A stretch of DNA of 64,000 bases from Ruminiclostridium cellobioparum DSM 1351 = ATCC 15832. GTDB taxonomy: Bacteria > Bacillota > Clostridia > Acetivibrionales > DSM-1351. Below the pieces are notes generated by a model. That model did no database searches. It was not told the DNA's origin and worked only from the letters and a program-made list of their open reading frames with translations. The position numbers were made by a program, and so were the translations under genes. The DNA is taken from positions 344,146 to 408,145 of the forward strand of contig NZ_JHYD01000001.1 in assembly GCF_000621505.1 (NCBI RefSeq), read 5' to 3'. Positions 26,154 to 35,112 of the stretch are shown piece by piece (position 1 is the first letter of the stretch; the number at the start of each line of letters is the position of its first letter).

Positions 26154-27410
26154 TTATCTTAACTTGTATTTCTTCAATTTCAGATCGAGCTGTTTAACCA
26201 GCTGATTAAGGCTTTCCGACGCAATCTTCATATCGTCAAGAGTCTTGAGCTGATTTTCAGTGGTTGCAGCAACTTCTTCGCTGGAGGCTGCAGTTTGCTG
26301 GGAAACAGAGGAGATGTTTTCAATTGCACTGATAACTTCACCCTTATCTTCCTGCATTTTAATAACAGCCTTATTTACATCATTTATCTTGGCAACTATG
26401 TAATCAATGGCATTTGCTATGTCTGAGAAGGAACTGTTTGTCCTGTCAACTGCAAGGTTCTGTTCCTGAGATACTTTTTTCATTATTTCCATTGAGGAGA
26501 TGGCTAAAGCAGACTCTTCCTGAATACTCTGCATCATATTATTGATTTCTTCAGTGGACTTTCTGCTCTGATCGGCCAGCTTGCGGACTTCGTCGGCAAC
26601 AACTGCGAAACCTTTTCCGGCTTCACCGGCTCTTGCTGCTTCAATTGCTGCATTGAGTGCCAGCAGGTTTGTCTGTTCTGCAATGTTTTCAATAGATTCA
26701 ACAAATAAACCTATATCTTTTGTTGTATTGGTAAGATTTTCAACAACGGCGAAAATCTTTTCAGAGGTTTCGTAGGTTTCTTTGGATTTGTCTCTCAAGG
26801 TGGTTACCGCCTTAAGACCCACAGTGTTAAGATCAATTATCTTGTTTGTCTCATTTGTGATACCACTGTAGCTTTCATATACGAAATTTATCTGATCTGA
26901 AAGCTTGTCTACTACCTGAACACCCATCTGCGCTTCTTCAGCCTGTGAAGATGCACCCTTAGCTATTTCATCAATAGTCTTTGCAATCTCTTCAATTGCA
27001 TTGGAAGCATTTTCGGAAGTCGAGGTCACTTTTCTGGAAGCCTGCGAGATGGAAAGTGAGAGATTAAAGAAGCTTTCTATCAGTGAACGCACATCACTGA
27101 TAACCAGGTTGACGATAGAGGCCATATGACCCATTATTCCATAAGCCTTTGGTTCGATCATGTGTGAAAAATCGCCTGACTTAAAACCATCCAAATCTTT
27201 AGAGAACTGCGTGATAGTTTTTTTGTACTGAAGCCCTGTAAGAATTATAAAAACAACACAGCTCGCCAAACTTGCAAACAGCGTGTAAAAGGCAAACTGT
27301 ACTTTACCGCTTATAATACCTCCAATGATACATAAAACAACACTGATTACAGCACCAATAACATAAAGATTACTGGGCTTTTTACCATTTGTCTCTTCTG
27401 TTTTTTTCAT
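26154..27410 (-). CDS. Methyl-accepting chemotaxis-type protein without external sensor domain
   Basis: Two adjacent membrane helices (about residues 14-34 and 38-60) leave almost no extracellular loop. The cytoplasmic region has the MCP signalling hairpin [40 protein letters not shown] and flanking coiled coil with methylation-type Glu/Gln. The absence of a ligand domain suggests it senses an internal signal or partners another receptor. GGGGGGAG precedes the ATG. Confidence 0.92.
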   Translation of the reverse strand: MKKTEETNGKKPSNLYVIGAVISVVLCIIGGIISGKVQFAFYTLFASLASCVVFIILTGLQYKKTITQFSKDLDGFKSGDFSHMIEPKAYGIMGHMASIVNLVISDVRSLIESFFNLSLSISQASRKVTSTSENASNAIEEIAKTIDEIAKGASSQAEEAQMGVQVVDKLSDQINFVYESYSGITNETNKIIDLNTVGLKAVTTLRDKSKETYETSEKIFAVVENLTNTTKDIGLFVESIENIAEQTNLLALNAAIEAARAGEAGKGFAVVADEVRKLADQSRKSTEEINNMMQSIQEESALAISSMEIMKKVSQEQNLAVDRTNSSFSDIANAIDYIVAKINDVNKAVIKMQEDKGEVISAIENISSVSQQTAASSEEVAATTENQLKTLDDMKIASESLNQLVKQLDLKLKKYKLR

Positions 27411-27643
27411 AATACTCCCCCCGAAAAATAGAAATGTTGAAAATGAAAACCGTGCAATCTATTTCATTCCTCAAATATAATAACATTATACATTGGAATA
27501 TACTACTATTCTACAGATATTCTACAAAAAGAAATAAAATCCTTCTTTATTTACCATAGTTAGGCAGTTATTTTTAATGAAAAAGCACTGAAATCTAAAA
27601 TCAATTATGAAAAAATTGGAGTAATTTGAGGATTTATAAATTA

Positions 27644-27680
27644 TTGACACGGTGTGTATAATTGTATACAATTATACACA
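27644..27680 (+). promoter_or_regulatory. Promoter with perfect 28-bp palindrome (GntR-type operator)
   Basis: TTGACA (27644-27649) and TACAAT (27667-27672) with a 17-base spacer. A perfect 28-base palindrome (27653-27680) overlaps the spacer and -10 box. Its core TTGTATACAA matches the FadR/GntR-subfamily operator pattern GT-N-AC and equals the core of the Bacillus gluconate operator. A GntR gene lies at the end of the downstream cluster. Confidence 0.8.
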
Positions 27681-27789
27681 TATACATAAATACGATTCTA
27701 AAGAGGTTCTGAAGCTAATCAGAACCTATCTTTATAAATTTTTATTCAGCATTTGTGTGGCTGCGCAGCAGCAGAATGGAGAGGTCAAT

Positions 27790-29169
27790 ATGATAGAATT
27801 TAACAGGAAATCCAACACCCTGGAGCAAACACAGTACAGGTATGCGTTGCAGGACATTGCCGAACCCAATCTCTACAGAGAGATATATAATTATGACGAG
27901 GTGCCCAAATGTGCTTTTAACCACCGCCGGGTACCGATGAACCCGGCAGACGAAATATGGATAACGGATACCACCTTCAGGGATGGACAACAATCAAGAG
28001 CTCCATATACGGCGGAACAGATAGTAACTTTATATGACTATTTACATAAGCTGGGCGGCCCGAAAGGTATCATCCGTCAGACCGAATTCTTCCTTTACAG
28101 CGACAAGGACAAGGAAGCGGTATATAAATGTTTGGAGAGAGGCTATCAATTCCCTGAGGTAACAAGCTGGATACGTGCGTCCAAGAGTGATTTCCAGCTT
28201 GCCAAACAGATGGGCATGAAGGAAACCGGCTTCCTGGTAAGCTGCTCCGATTATCATATATTCAACAAGCTCAAAATGACAAGGAAGCAGGCCCTGGACA
28301 GCTATCTCAGTGTAATTAAGGAAGCTATCAGTGTGGGTATCAAACCGAGATGCCACCTGGAGGACATTACAAGGGCAGATTTTTACGGTTTTGTGGTTCC
28401 CTTTGCACTTGAACTCAGAAAGCTTATGGATGAAAGCGGAGTGCCAATAAAGCTGAGAGCCTGTGATACCATGGGTTATGGCGTCTCCTATCCGGGTGCG
28501 GCGCTTCCGAGAAGTGTGGGAGGAATAATTTACGGTTTGAGACATCACGCCGGCTTCCCCAGCGAATTGATCGAATGGCACGGACATAACGATTTTTACA
28601 AGGCTGTCTGTAACTCAGCCACTGCATGGATGTACGGCTGTTCCTCGGTAAACTGTTCACTTTTGGGAATAGGGGAACGTACCGGAAATACACCTCTTGA
28701 AGCTATGGTGTTTGAATATGCGTCGCTCAGGGGAACCACCGACGGCATGGATACTACGGTTATTACCGAAATAGCAGAGTACTATGAAAAGGAACTTGAC
28801 TATGAGATCCCGCCAAGGACACCGTTTGTCGGCAGGCACTTCAATGTGACACAGGCCGGAATACATGCAGACGGACTCTTAAAGGATGAAGAAATATACA
28901 ATATATTCAATACAGGCAAGCTGCTGAACAGACCTATAGGGGTGGCCATAACACAGACCTCCGGCCTGGCTGGGATTGCATTGTGGATCAACAACTATTT
29001 CCGCCTTTCAGGGGACAGCCTTATAGATAAAAAAGATGACAGGGTAGCTGTAGTAAAGGAATGGATCGACGCACAGTACAAGAGCGGAAGAAATACCTCC
29101 ATCAGTGACAAGGAAATGCTGAAGTGTATAAGGGAACTGGCTCCTGACTTGCTTCCGGAAGGCAGATAG
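27790..29169 (+). CDS. Re-citrate synthase
   Basis: Condenses acetyl-CoA and oxaloacetate to citrate with Re-face stereochemistry, as in Clostridium kluyveri and other anaerobes. It belongs to the isopropylmalate/homocitrate synthase TIM-barrel family: DTTFRDGQQS carries the metal-binding Asp, WHGHNDF the His ligands, and GIGERTGNTPLE and FVGRHFNVTQAGIHADG match the Re-citrate synthase type closely. Start 27790 (MIEFNRK) has GGAGAGG. The earlier in-frame start lies inside the operator and was rejected. Aconitase and a GntR regulator follow on the same strand. Confidence 0.9.
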   Translation: MIEFNRKSNTLEQTQYRYALQDIAEPNLYREIYNYDEVPKCAFNHRRVPMNPADEIWITDTTFRDGQQSRAPYTAEQIVTLYDYLHKLGGPKGIIRQTEFFLYSDKDKEAVYKCLERGYQFPEVTSWIRASKSDFQLAKQMGMKETGFLVSCSDYHIFNKLKMTRKQALDSYLSVIKEAISVGIKPRCHLEDITRADFYGFVVPFALELRKLMDESGVPIKLRACDTMGYGVSYPGAALPRSVGGIIYGLRHHAGFPSELIEWHGHNDFYKAVCNSATAWMYGCSSVNCSLLGIGERTGNTPLEAMVFEYASLRGTTDGMDTTVITEIAEYYEKELDYEIPPRTPFVGRHFNVTQAGIHADGLLKDEEIYNIFNTGKLLNRPIGVAITQTSGLAGIALWINNYFRLSGDSLIDKKDDRVAVVKEWIDAQYKSGRNTSISDKEMLKCIRELAPDLLPEGR

Positions 29170-29424
29170 TGTCTGTTTGTCTGTTGACTTTTATTTCAGC
29201 TCGACCGGCGTATATTAGTAGACTTAGTAAACTTAATAGAATTAATATAATTGATACTTCTATTATAAGTGAAAAAGGTATGGCTTTTATATTGAAAAAT
29301 AGTTATTAAATAGATATTATTATATAGGTTTTATATTATTTTATTAATTATTTATTATATGAAACCGGTCAAATTGATATCATTGATTATGAATATGTAT
29401 ATTTTTTAAGGGGGCTTTATAAAA

Positions 29425-31353
29425 ATGGGTTTGAATTTAGCACAAAAAATAATAAAAAATCACCTGGTAAGCGGTGAAATGGTCACAGGCAGTGAAATAT
29501 CCATCAGAATTGACCAGACACTCACGCAGGATTCCACCGGTACAATGGCATACCTTCAATTTGAGGCAATAGGTATACCTAGAGTAAAGACAAAAAAATC
29601 AGTGGCATATATTGACCATAATACTTTACAGGCCGGTTTTGAAAATGCCGACGACCATAAATACATCCAGACTGTGGCTTCAAAGCACGGTGTATACTTT
29701 TCAAAGCCCGGAAACGGCATATGTCACCAGGTACAGCTTGAACGCTTTGGTGTTCCCGGAATGACATTACTTGGCTCGGACAGCCACACTCCGACAGGCG
29801 GAGGAATCGGTATGCTCGCCATTGGTGCCGGCGGCCTTGACGTAGCTGTTGCAATGGGAGGCGGACCGTACTACCTGACAATGCCAAAAGTCTGTAAGGT
29901 GGAACTTAAAGGAAAACTCAATCCGTGGTCGGCTGCAAAGGATATAATACTGGAAGTTTTAAGAGTATTGTCTGTAAAGGGCGGTGTCGGCAAAGTTATC
30001 GAATATGCAGGAGAGGGAATCAAAACTCTTACCGTTCCCGAAAGAGCAACCATCACAAACATGGGAGCAGAATTGGGTGCTACCACTTCAATATTCCCAA
30101 GTGACGATGTGACTCACGAATTTCTCAGGGCACAGGGCAGAGCTGCCGATTGGGTGGAATTATTGCCTGACGCCGATGCAAATTACGATGAACATATAGT
30201 TATTGATCTGGCAACCCTTGAGCCAATGGCTGCCAAACCTCACAGCCCGGATAATGTCGAGAAGATCTCAACAATAGGCAAAATCAAGGTTGACCAGGTT
30301 GCAATCGGAAGCTGCACAAACTCATCATACATGGATATGATGAAGGTAGCCGCCATTTTAAAAGGAAAGACAGTCAATCCCAATGTAAGCCTTGTAATAG
30401 CACCCGGTTCGAAGCAGGTCCTTACCATGCTGGCACAGAACGGTGCTCTGGCCGATATGGTTTCGGCAGGGGCAAGAATCCTTGAATCTGCCTGCGGTCC
30501 ATGTATAGGTATGGGGCAGGCTCCATGTACAGATGCGGTATCCTTGAGAACCTTCAACAGAAACTTTGAAGGCAGAAGCGGAACAACCTCTGCCAGGGTG
30601 TACCTTGTAAGCCCTGAAGTTGCAGCAGCAAGCGCGCTTACCGGAGTACTGACAGACCCCAGAGAGCTGGGAGAGGCTCCTAAAATAGAAATGCCTGAGG
30701 AATTTGTCATAAATGACAACCTTGTGGTGGCTCCTGCACCTGAAGGAAATGATGTGGAGGTAGTAAGGGGGCCTAATATAAAGCCCTTCCCTGTTAATAA
30801 GGCATTGTCCGATAAGATTTCAGGAAAAGCTTTGATAAAGGTTGGAGACAATATCACCACCGACCACATAATGCCTTCAAATGCAAAACTGCTGCCATTC
30901 AGGTCAAATGTACCTTATCTTGCTGAATTCTGTCTGACTCCATGTGATCCTGAATTCCCTGCAAGAGCAAAGGAAAACGGCGGAGGTTTCATAATCGGAG
31001 GTTCAAACTATGGTCAGGGTTCAAGCAGGGAACATGCTGCATTGGCACCGCTTCAGCTAGGGATCAAAGGTGTTATAGCCAAATCCTTTGCCAGAATCCA
31101 TATGGCAAATCTGATCAACTCCGGAATAGTTCCGATGACCTTTGAAAACGAAGCGGATTATGATACCATAGATATGAATGATGAACTTACTATTGAGAAT
31201 GCCATAGATCAGGTAAAAAAGGCCGGTACTGTCATAGTAAGAAATCTTACTAAAAACAGAGAGATAAAGGTCAGGGTATCTTTGTCGGACAGACAGGTAC
31301 AGATGATACTTGCCGGAGGTTTGCTGAATTTTACAAAGGTAAATAACGGCTGA
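29425..31353 (+). CDS. Aconitate hydratase
   Basis: Converts citrate to isocitrate with a 4Fe-4S cluster; the three Cys ligands are in GSCTNSS (C297) and ACGPCIG (C357, C360). The 642-residue form is the single-chain type common in anaerobes, with the mobile C-terminal domain starting near 470 (TTDHIMPSN, GSNYGQGSSREHAALAP). It follows Re-citrate synthase by 255 AT-rich bases without a gene, so it may have its own promoter. GGGGGC precedes the ATG. Confidence 0.95.
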   Translation: MGLNLAQKIIKNHLVSGEMVTGSEISIRIDQTLTQDSTGTMAYLQFEAIGIPRVKTKKSVAYIDHNTLQAGFENADDHKYIQTVASKHGVYFSKPGNGICHQVQLERFGVPGMTLLGSDSHTPTGGGIGMLAIGAGGLDVAVAMGGGPYYLTMPKVCKVELKGKLNPWSAAKDIILEVLRVLSVKGGVGKVIEYAGEGIKTLTVPERATITNMGAELGATTSIFPSDDVTHEFLRAQGRAADWVELLPDADANYDEHIVIDLATLEPMAAKPHSPDNVEKISTIGKIKVDQVAIGSCTNSSYMDMMKVAAILKGKTVNPNVSLVIAPGSKQVLTMLAQNGALADMVSAGARILESACGPCIGMGQAPCTDAVSLRTFNRNFEGRSGTTSARVYLVSPEVAAASALTGVLTDPRELGEAPKIEMPEEFVINDNLVVAPAPEGNDVEVVRGPNIKPFPVNKALSDKISGKALIKVGDNITTDHIMPSNAKLLPFRSNVPYLAEFCLTPCDPEFPARAKENGGGFIIGGSNYGQGSSREHAALAPLQLGIKGVIAKSFARIHMANLINSGIVPMTFENEADYDTIDMNDELTIENAIDQVKKAGTVIVRNLTKNREIKVRVSLSDRQVQMILAGGLLNFTKVNNG

Positions 31354-31376
31354 CATATATAATTATTTAATTAAAA

Positions 31377-31407
31377 GCGTGTGGGATACCCCGGCATTTT
31401 TACACGC
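31377..31407 (+). promoter_or_regulatory. Small hairpin between aconitase and gntR
   Basis: GCGTGT/ACACGC arms enclose a short loop. No T run. It may attenuate read-through into the regulator gene or hide its weak ribosome site. Confidence 0.35.
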
Positions 31408-31424
31408 AGATGGGATATCAAAAA

Positions 31425-32096
31425 ATGGCTAGGCTGGAATATGACGAAAGTGAAAACCTGGTGAATTCTCTTCGAGGGAAGGTTTTTAATCAGCTTCGGA
31501 AGCAAATCCTGACCGGGGTTTACAAGCCCGGTGAGAGTCTGATTGAGTTGAGACTGTCGGAGGAGCTTGGAGTGAGCAGAACCCCCATACGGGAGGCTAT
31601 AAGACAACTTGAGCTGGAAGGACTGGTTCAATCCATACCCAACAAGGGAGTTATAGTTAAGGGAGTATCCGAACAGGATGTTGAGGATATATTCATCATA
31701 CGGACAATGATTGAAGGACTGGCGGCCAGATGGGCGGCAGAGAAGATTACCGATGAAGAGATCAAGGAACTGCAGGAGGCTCTTGAGCTTGAGGAGTTCT
31801 ATACCATTAAGAACGATGCCCGGCATCTGATGACTTATGACTCCAAATTTCATGATATTATTTTCAAGGCAAGTAAAAGCAGGCCTCTGATGCATATGCT
31901 AAGCACCTTCCACTTTTATATCCAGAGTGCGAGGAATAACTCTTTTGAGACTCCGGGAAGACCTGTAAAAGCGCTTGATGAGCATAGAGCCATATTTGAA
32001 GCCATCAAAAACAAGGATGCGGATACTGCCGAGAAACTAACAATCCAGCATATAACCAATGCCAGCATGAATTTTAATAAGACACATCAAAAATAG
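31425..32096 (+). CDS. GntR-family (FadR subfamily) regulator
   Basis: An N-terminal winged helix (QLRKQILTGVYKPGESLIEL, LGVSRTPIREAIRQLELEGLV) followed by an all-helical FCD ligand domain (about residues 80-215) with FHDIIFKASKS and the His residues that bind metal or an organic acid. Likely controls the citrate synthase/aconitase genes upstream through the TTGTATACAA palindrome. Start 31425 is chosen over 31410; both have weak ribosome sites. Confidence 0.9.
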   Translation: MARLEYDESENLVNSLRGKVFNQLRKQILTGVYKPGESLIELRLSEELGVSRTPIREAIRQLELEGLVQSIPNKGVIVKGVSEQDVEDIFIIRTMIEGLAARWAAEKITDEEIKELQEALELEEFYTIKNDARHLMTYDSKFHDIIFKASKSRPLMHMLSTFHFYIQSARNNSFETPGRPVKALDEHRAIFEAIKNKDADTAEKLTIQHITNASMNFNKTHQK

Positions 32097-32123
32097 GTTT
32101 TTATTAGATCATTATTTATCTGT

Positions 32124-32164
32124 AAAAGACACAAAGTTGAATGATTAGCTTTGTGTCTTTTTGT
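32124..32164 (+). terminator. Terminator of the gntR gene
   Basis: AAAGACACAAAG/CTTTGTGTCTTT arms and T run. Confidence 0.9.
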
Positions 32165-32185
32165 GACTGATTTAGTAAGGTAGAC

Positions 32186-32215
32186 TTGACATTAACCTCT
32201 AAACTGATATACAAT
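32186..32215 (+). promoter_or_regulatory. Promoter of the XRE-def operon
   Basis: TTGACA at 32186-32191 and TACAAT at 32210-32215 with an 18-base spacer, about 70 bases before the XRE gene. Confidence 0.7.
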
Positions 32216-32284
32216 TAATGTAAGGTAAACATGACAGTGCGATAAAGGCAATACGAAGAAAATGCAGGGCACACGGAGGTAAAG

Positions 32285-32521
32285 ATGAAAAATAAAATCA
32301 GGGAACTGCGTGAAGTAATGGGCTTGACCCAGGAACAGCTGGGGGAACTGGTGGGTGTATCCAGACAGGCAATAAATGCTATTGAAACGGAAAAGTTTGA
32401 ACCTTCAATATGGCTGGCCTATGATATTTGCAAAGTATTTGGCAGCACAATTGAAGATGTATTCAACTTTGAGGAAAGTGAAAGAAAATCAAGAGCTCAA
32501 AAAAGCAGAGGTGTTGTTTAA
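32285..32521 (+). CDS. Small XRE-family helix-turn-helix regulator
   Basis: A 78-residue Cro/CI-type protein: LREVMGLTQEQLGELVGVSRQAINAIE contains the helix-turn-helix, and FEPSIWLAYDICKVFGSTIEDVF the family tail, like YgzD/YtzP small repressors. GGAGG lies seven bases before the ATG. The stop overlaps the def start (TAATG), so the two genes are coupled. Confidence 0.9.
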   Translation: MKNKIRELREVMGLTQEQLGELVGVSRQAINAIETEKFEPSIWLAYDICKVFGSTIEDVFNFEESERKSRAQKSRGVV

Positions 32522-32976
32522 TGGCAATAAGGCAGATCAGAACGGTGGAAGATGAGGTATTAAGAAAAAAATGCAGGCCTGTGGAAAAAGTAAATGACCA
32601 GATAAGACAGCTATTGGATGATATGGCCGAAACAATGTACCACACCGAAAATGGGGCAGGTCTGGCAGCTCCGCAGGTGGGAATTTTAAAGAGACTTGTT
32701 GTATTGGATATGGGGGATGGTCTGATTAAACTGGTTAATCCTGTAATAATCAGTCAGGAGGGAAGCCAGGAGGTTATTGAGGGCTGTTTGAGCATTCCAG
32801 GTGTTGCCGGCAGATTAATACGCCCGGCAAAGGTTACAGTTGAGGCACTGAATGAAAAAGGTGAGAAAGTCAGGTATATTGGGACAGGAGAGCTGGCCAA
32901 GTGCTTCTGCCATGAACTTGACCATCTGGATGGGGTATTGTTTACAGATAAAGTGACCGAATATATACACCTTTAA
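32521..32976 (+). CDS. def: Peptide deformylase
   Basis: Removes formyl groups from nascent protein N termini. The three motifs are GAGLAAPQVG (residues 45-54), EGCLSIPG with metal ligand C89, and CHELDHLDG with H131, E132 and H135. The length of 151 residues is standard. It is translationally coupled to an XRE regulator rather than to fmt or priA, so this may be an extra copy under separate control; whether another def exists in the genome cannot be seen here. Confidence 0.96.
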   Translation: MAIRQIRTVEDEVLRKKCRPVEKVNDQIRQLLDDMAETMYHTENGAGLAAPQVGILKRLVVLDMGDGLIKLVNPVIISQEGSQEVIEGCLSIPGVAGRLIRPAKVTVEALNEKGEKVRYIGTGELAKCFCHELDHLDGVLFTDKVTEYIHL

Positions 32977-32986
32977 TGAAATATAG

Positions 32987-33011
32987 ATATGTCCTGTTAG
33001 ACAGGACATAT
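32987..33011. repeat. Perfect palindrome after def
   Basis: ATATGTCCTGT-TAG-ACAGGACATAT, 11-base perfect arms. It lacks a T run; the true terminator follows at 33021. Confidence 0.6.
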
Positions 33012-33020
33012 ACCCGAATA

Positions 33021-33058
33021 TATAAAAACAACTTTGCAACGGCAAAGCTGTTTTTATA
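33021..33058 (+). terminator. Terminator of the XRE-def operon
   Basis: Arms TATAAAAACA-CTTTGC and GCAAAG-TGTTTTTATA with loop AACG; T run included in the right arm. The following 33059-33334 shows no gene. Confidence 0.75.
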
Positions 33059-33334
33059 TATTCATTCAAATCCTTCAAAATATTAATTTTTAATCAAGTC
33101 ATGAAATCAGCTTGTATATAAGTATTATTGGAAAGGAATATTGTAAAAAAGTGCAGATCGTGTGACGCTTTGCCAAAGTTATATACATATTGTGCTTAAC
33201 CGATCTCTTCATACAGTTTTCCTCCTTGATGTATTTATTTTATCTAATCATATAATAAATTCCAAATACTGTAGATACCTGGTACTTAAATTTGCTGTTG
33301 GATAGCTTGATTATAAACAAATATTAAAAAAATG

Positions 33335-33365
33335 TTGACAGTTACGCTACGTAATCATTTACACT
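33335..33365 (+). promoter_or_regulatory. MerR-type promoter with 19-bp spacer
   Basis: TTGACA (33335-33340) and TACACT (33360-33365) are 19 bases apart, the hallmark spacing of MerR-activated promoters. The spacer holds the inverted repeat TTACG-CTA-CGTAA. It lies 50 bases before the MerR-like gene, suggesting autoregulation. Confidence 0.7.
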
Positions 33366-33414
33366 TAATGTAAAAAGTACTTCTTAATAATTTTTGGAGG
33401 AAGGAGATCGTACA

Positions 33415-34161
33415 ATGATGGCAGCACTTATTAAGATAAGTGACGTATCAAAAAAATACAATATAACAAAAAGAACTCTCAGGTTTTATGAAGAAATCGG
33501 GCTGTTAAAAAGTATTAAAGATGAGGCATCACATGCCAGATATTATGACGAAGAGGGAATTAACAGATTGGAACAAATTCTTCTCCTCAGGAATATTAAA
33601 TTAACCATGAATGAAATTTCCAGGGTGTTGCTGTCCGATAATGGCAGGCAACTATCCCATATTCTCCTTAGCAGGCTGGATGAAATAGAAAATAAAATAT
33701 ATGAACTAAAATACAGCAAGTCTATTATTCAGTCGGTTTTAAAAATGAGTGAAGATATTGGAATCAGCAATGTTAATATTTATCAGTTCCTGCGAGAGCA
33801 AATATTATTGCATAGTACTGATGAAAGGATGATAAGCATGGAAAAGAGCTACAAAGGCGATACAGTCAGGCTCGAATTTGGAACAGGAATTATTCCTTAT
33901 ATAAATACCATTGGGCAAGAGAATTTTATTGATTTGTTTAAAGGCATGAGAAAAAAGCTTGAGCTGGAACTGAAGAAAGGGATTCCCTTAATCAGGCTTG
34001 TGGATAATGAAGGACTGGATGAATTCCAAATCAGAATAAGTGTAAAGGATAATGTCTTGATTGATACAAACCTTCAGGCAATTTCCGATGAGGACAAGCT
34101 AAAAGAAATGGTACATTATCTTGAAGGTATTGTAAGAGCTAATATTGATGAAATTTCTTAA
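33415..34161 (+). CDS. MerR-family regulator fused to an FlhA (FHIPEP)-like C-terminal domain
   Basis: The N-terminal MerR domain is clear: ISDVSKKYNITKRTLRFYEEIGLL and RYYDEEGINRLEQILLLR, then a coiled coil to about residue 112. Residues about 149-222 (RLEFGTGIIPYI, FKGMRKKLELELKKGIPLIR, LDEFQIRISVKDN) follow the strand-helix pattern of the cytoplasmic FlhA/FHIPEP domain of flagellar export, an unexpected sensor. The start at 33415 follows GGAGGAAGGAG. The second domain is assigned by pattern only. Confidence 0.8.
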   Translation: MMAALIKISDVSKKYNITKRTLRFYEEIGLLKSIKDEASHARYYDEEGINRLEQILLLRNIKLTMNEISRVLLSDNGRQLSHILLSRLDEIENKIYELKYSKSIIQSVLKMSEDIGISNVNIYQFLREQILLHSTDERMISMEKSYKGDTVRLEFGTGIIPYINTIGQENFIDLFKGMRKKLELELKKGIPLIRLVDNEGLDEFQIRISVKDNVLIDTNLQAISDEDKLKEMVHYLEGIVRANIDEIS

Positions 34162-34237
34162 TTTGCTAAACTAAGATTATAACTAAGATAAGTGTTTCTG
34201 ATAATATGATTTCGAATATGGTTGGGAGGAAAGGGCG

Positions 34238-34564
34238 TTGGATAAATTGATTGCGTATTGTGGTATAAACTGTTTTACATGTCCATTATTTATTGCTACA
34301 TCAACTGAGAATATTTCGTTGAAACAGGAACTTGCAGACAAATGGGGAGAGATTTACAAACGTACATTTGATATTGAAGAAATGAAATGTTATGGCTGTA
34401 AATCCGGCAGGAAGTTTTTTCTGTCCGACAAATGTAATATTACGCAGTGTAATACAAGCAAAGGCATACATACATGCAAACAATGCAGTAACAGCCCCTG
34501 TAAAAGGATTAATGAATTTTATGAATGGCAGAAAAACAACAAAACAGGGGTTGAATTTATATAG
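34238..34564 (+). CDS. Cys-rich DUF3795-like protein
   Basis: A 108-residue protein with ten Cys in spaced pairs (YCGINCFTCPLF, MKCYGCKSG, KCNITQC, HTCKQCSNSPC), typical of the DUF3795 group of likely zinc or iron-sulfur proteins of anaerobes. Function unknown. Start is TTG at 34238 with GGGAGGAAAGG upstream. It follows the MerR gene by 76 bases and may be its target or operon partner. A terminator follows. Confidence 0.8.
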   Translation: MDKLIAYCGINCFTCPLFIATSTENISLKQELADKWGEIYKRTFDIEEMKCYGCKSGRKFFLSDKCNITQCNTSKGIHTCKQCSNSPCKRINEFYEWQKNNKTGVEFI

Positions 34565-34677
34565 ATAACAATACTTATTTATAGGTCAAATCTGAAATGC
34601 CACAATAGATATTATTGATAATAGGGTTGAAATGGATTTGGAATTTTATATATTACTGATTAGATAGATTGAACATT

Positions 34678-34715
34678 GCCGCTACATTCAGGTAAATTGG
34701 ATAGCGGCTTTTTTG
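34678..34715 (+). terminator. Terminator after the DUF3795 gene
   Basis: GCCGCT/AGCGGC stem with long loop and six T. Confidence 0.7.
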
Positions 34716-35112
34716 CGTACAATCCTTTATTGAAAGTCTGAGCGATCTAAACTTGAGATGGGGTGACTCAGGAGCTTAATCCTGTCGAAGGGAGGAGTAG
34801 TCCCCAAAGGAGTCCGAAGAACTCCTGATATTAATATTGCAAAAAGTTGTATTATATACAAAATTACTGTTGAAAATATGGGAAATATTATATATAATTG
34901 AAATAAATGTAAATAGTCACAATGGTTATTGAGTGAAATTGGACACATAAATGTTTATGTCCAGAATAATATCCTTAAATTTTAAGGAATAAATTCTATA
35001 TGCAAAATAGTCTGAGCAGTTTTATGTATTTTTTCATAGCAGTGTTTCCACTTCTAAATTAATACATATGCTTTTGCATTTGTATATAAATATTTTATAG
35101 GAGGTTGTTGTT
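34716..35112. other. Intergenic region upstream of the SGNH-dockerin gene
   Basis: No gene. It holds a small inverted repeat AGGAGT-N7-ACTCCT at about 34807-34825 and a stretch (34727-34755) that is similar to one at 36543-36575 (TTATTG-AAGTCT-AGCG). The rest is AT-rich and probably holds the promoter. Confidence 0.4.
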
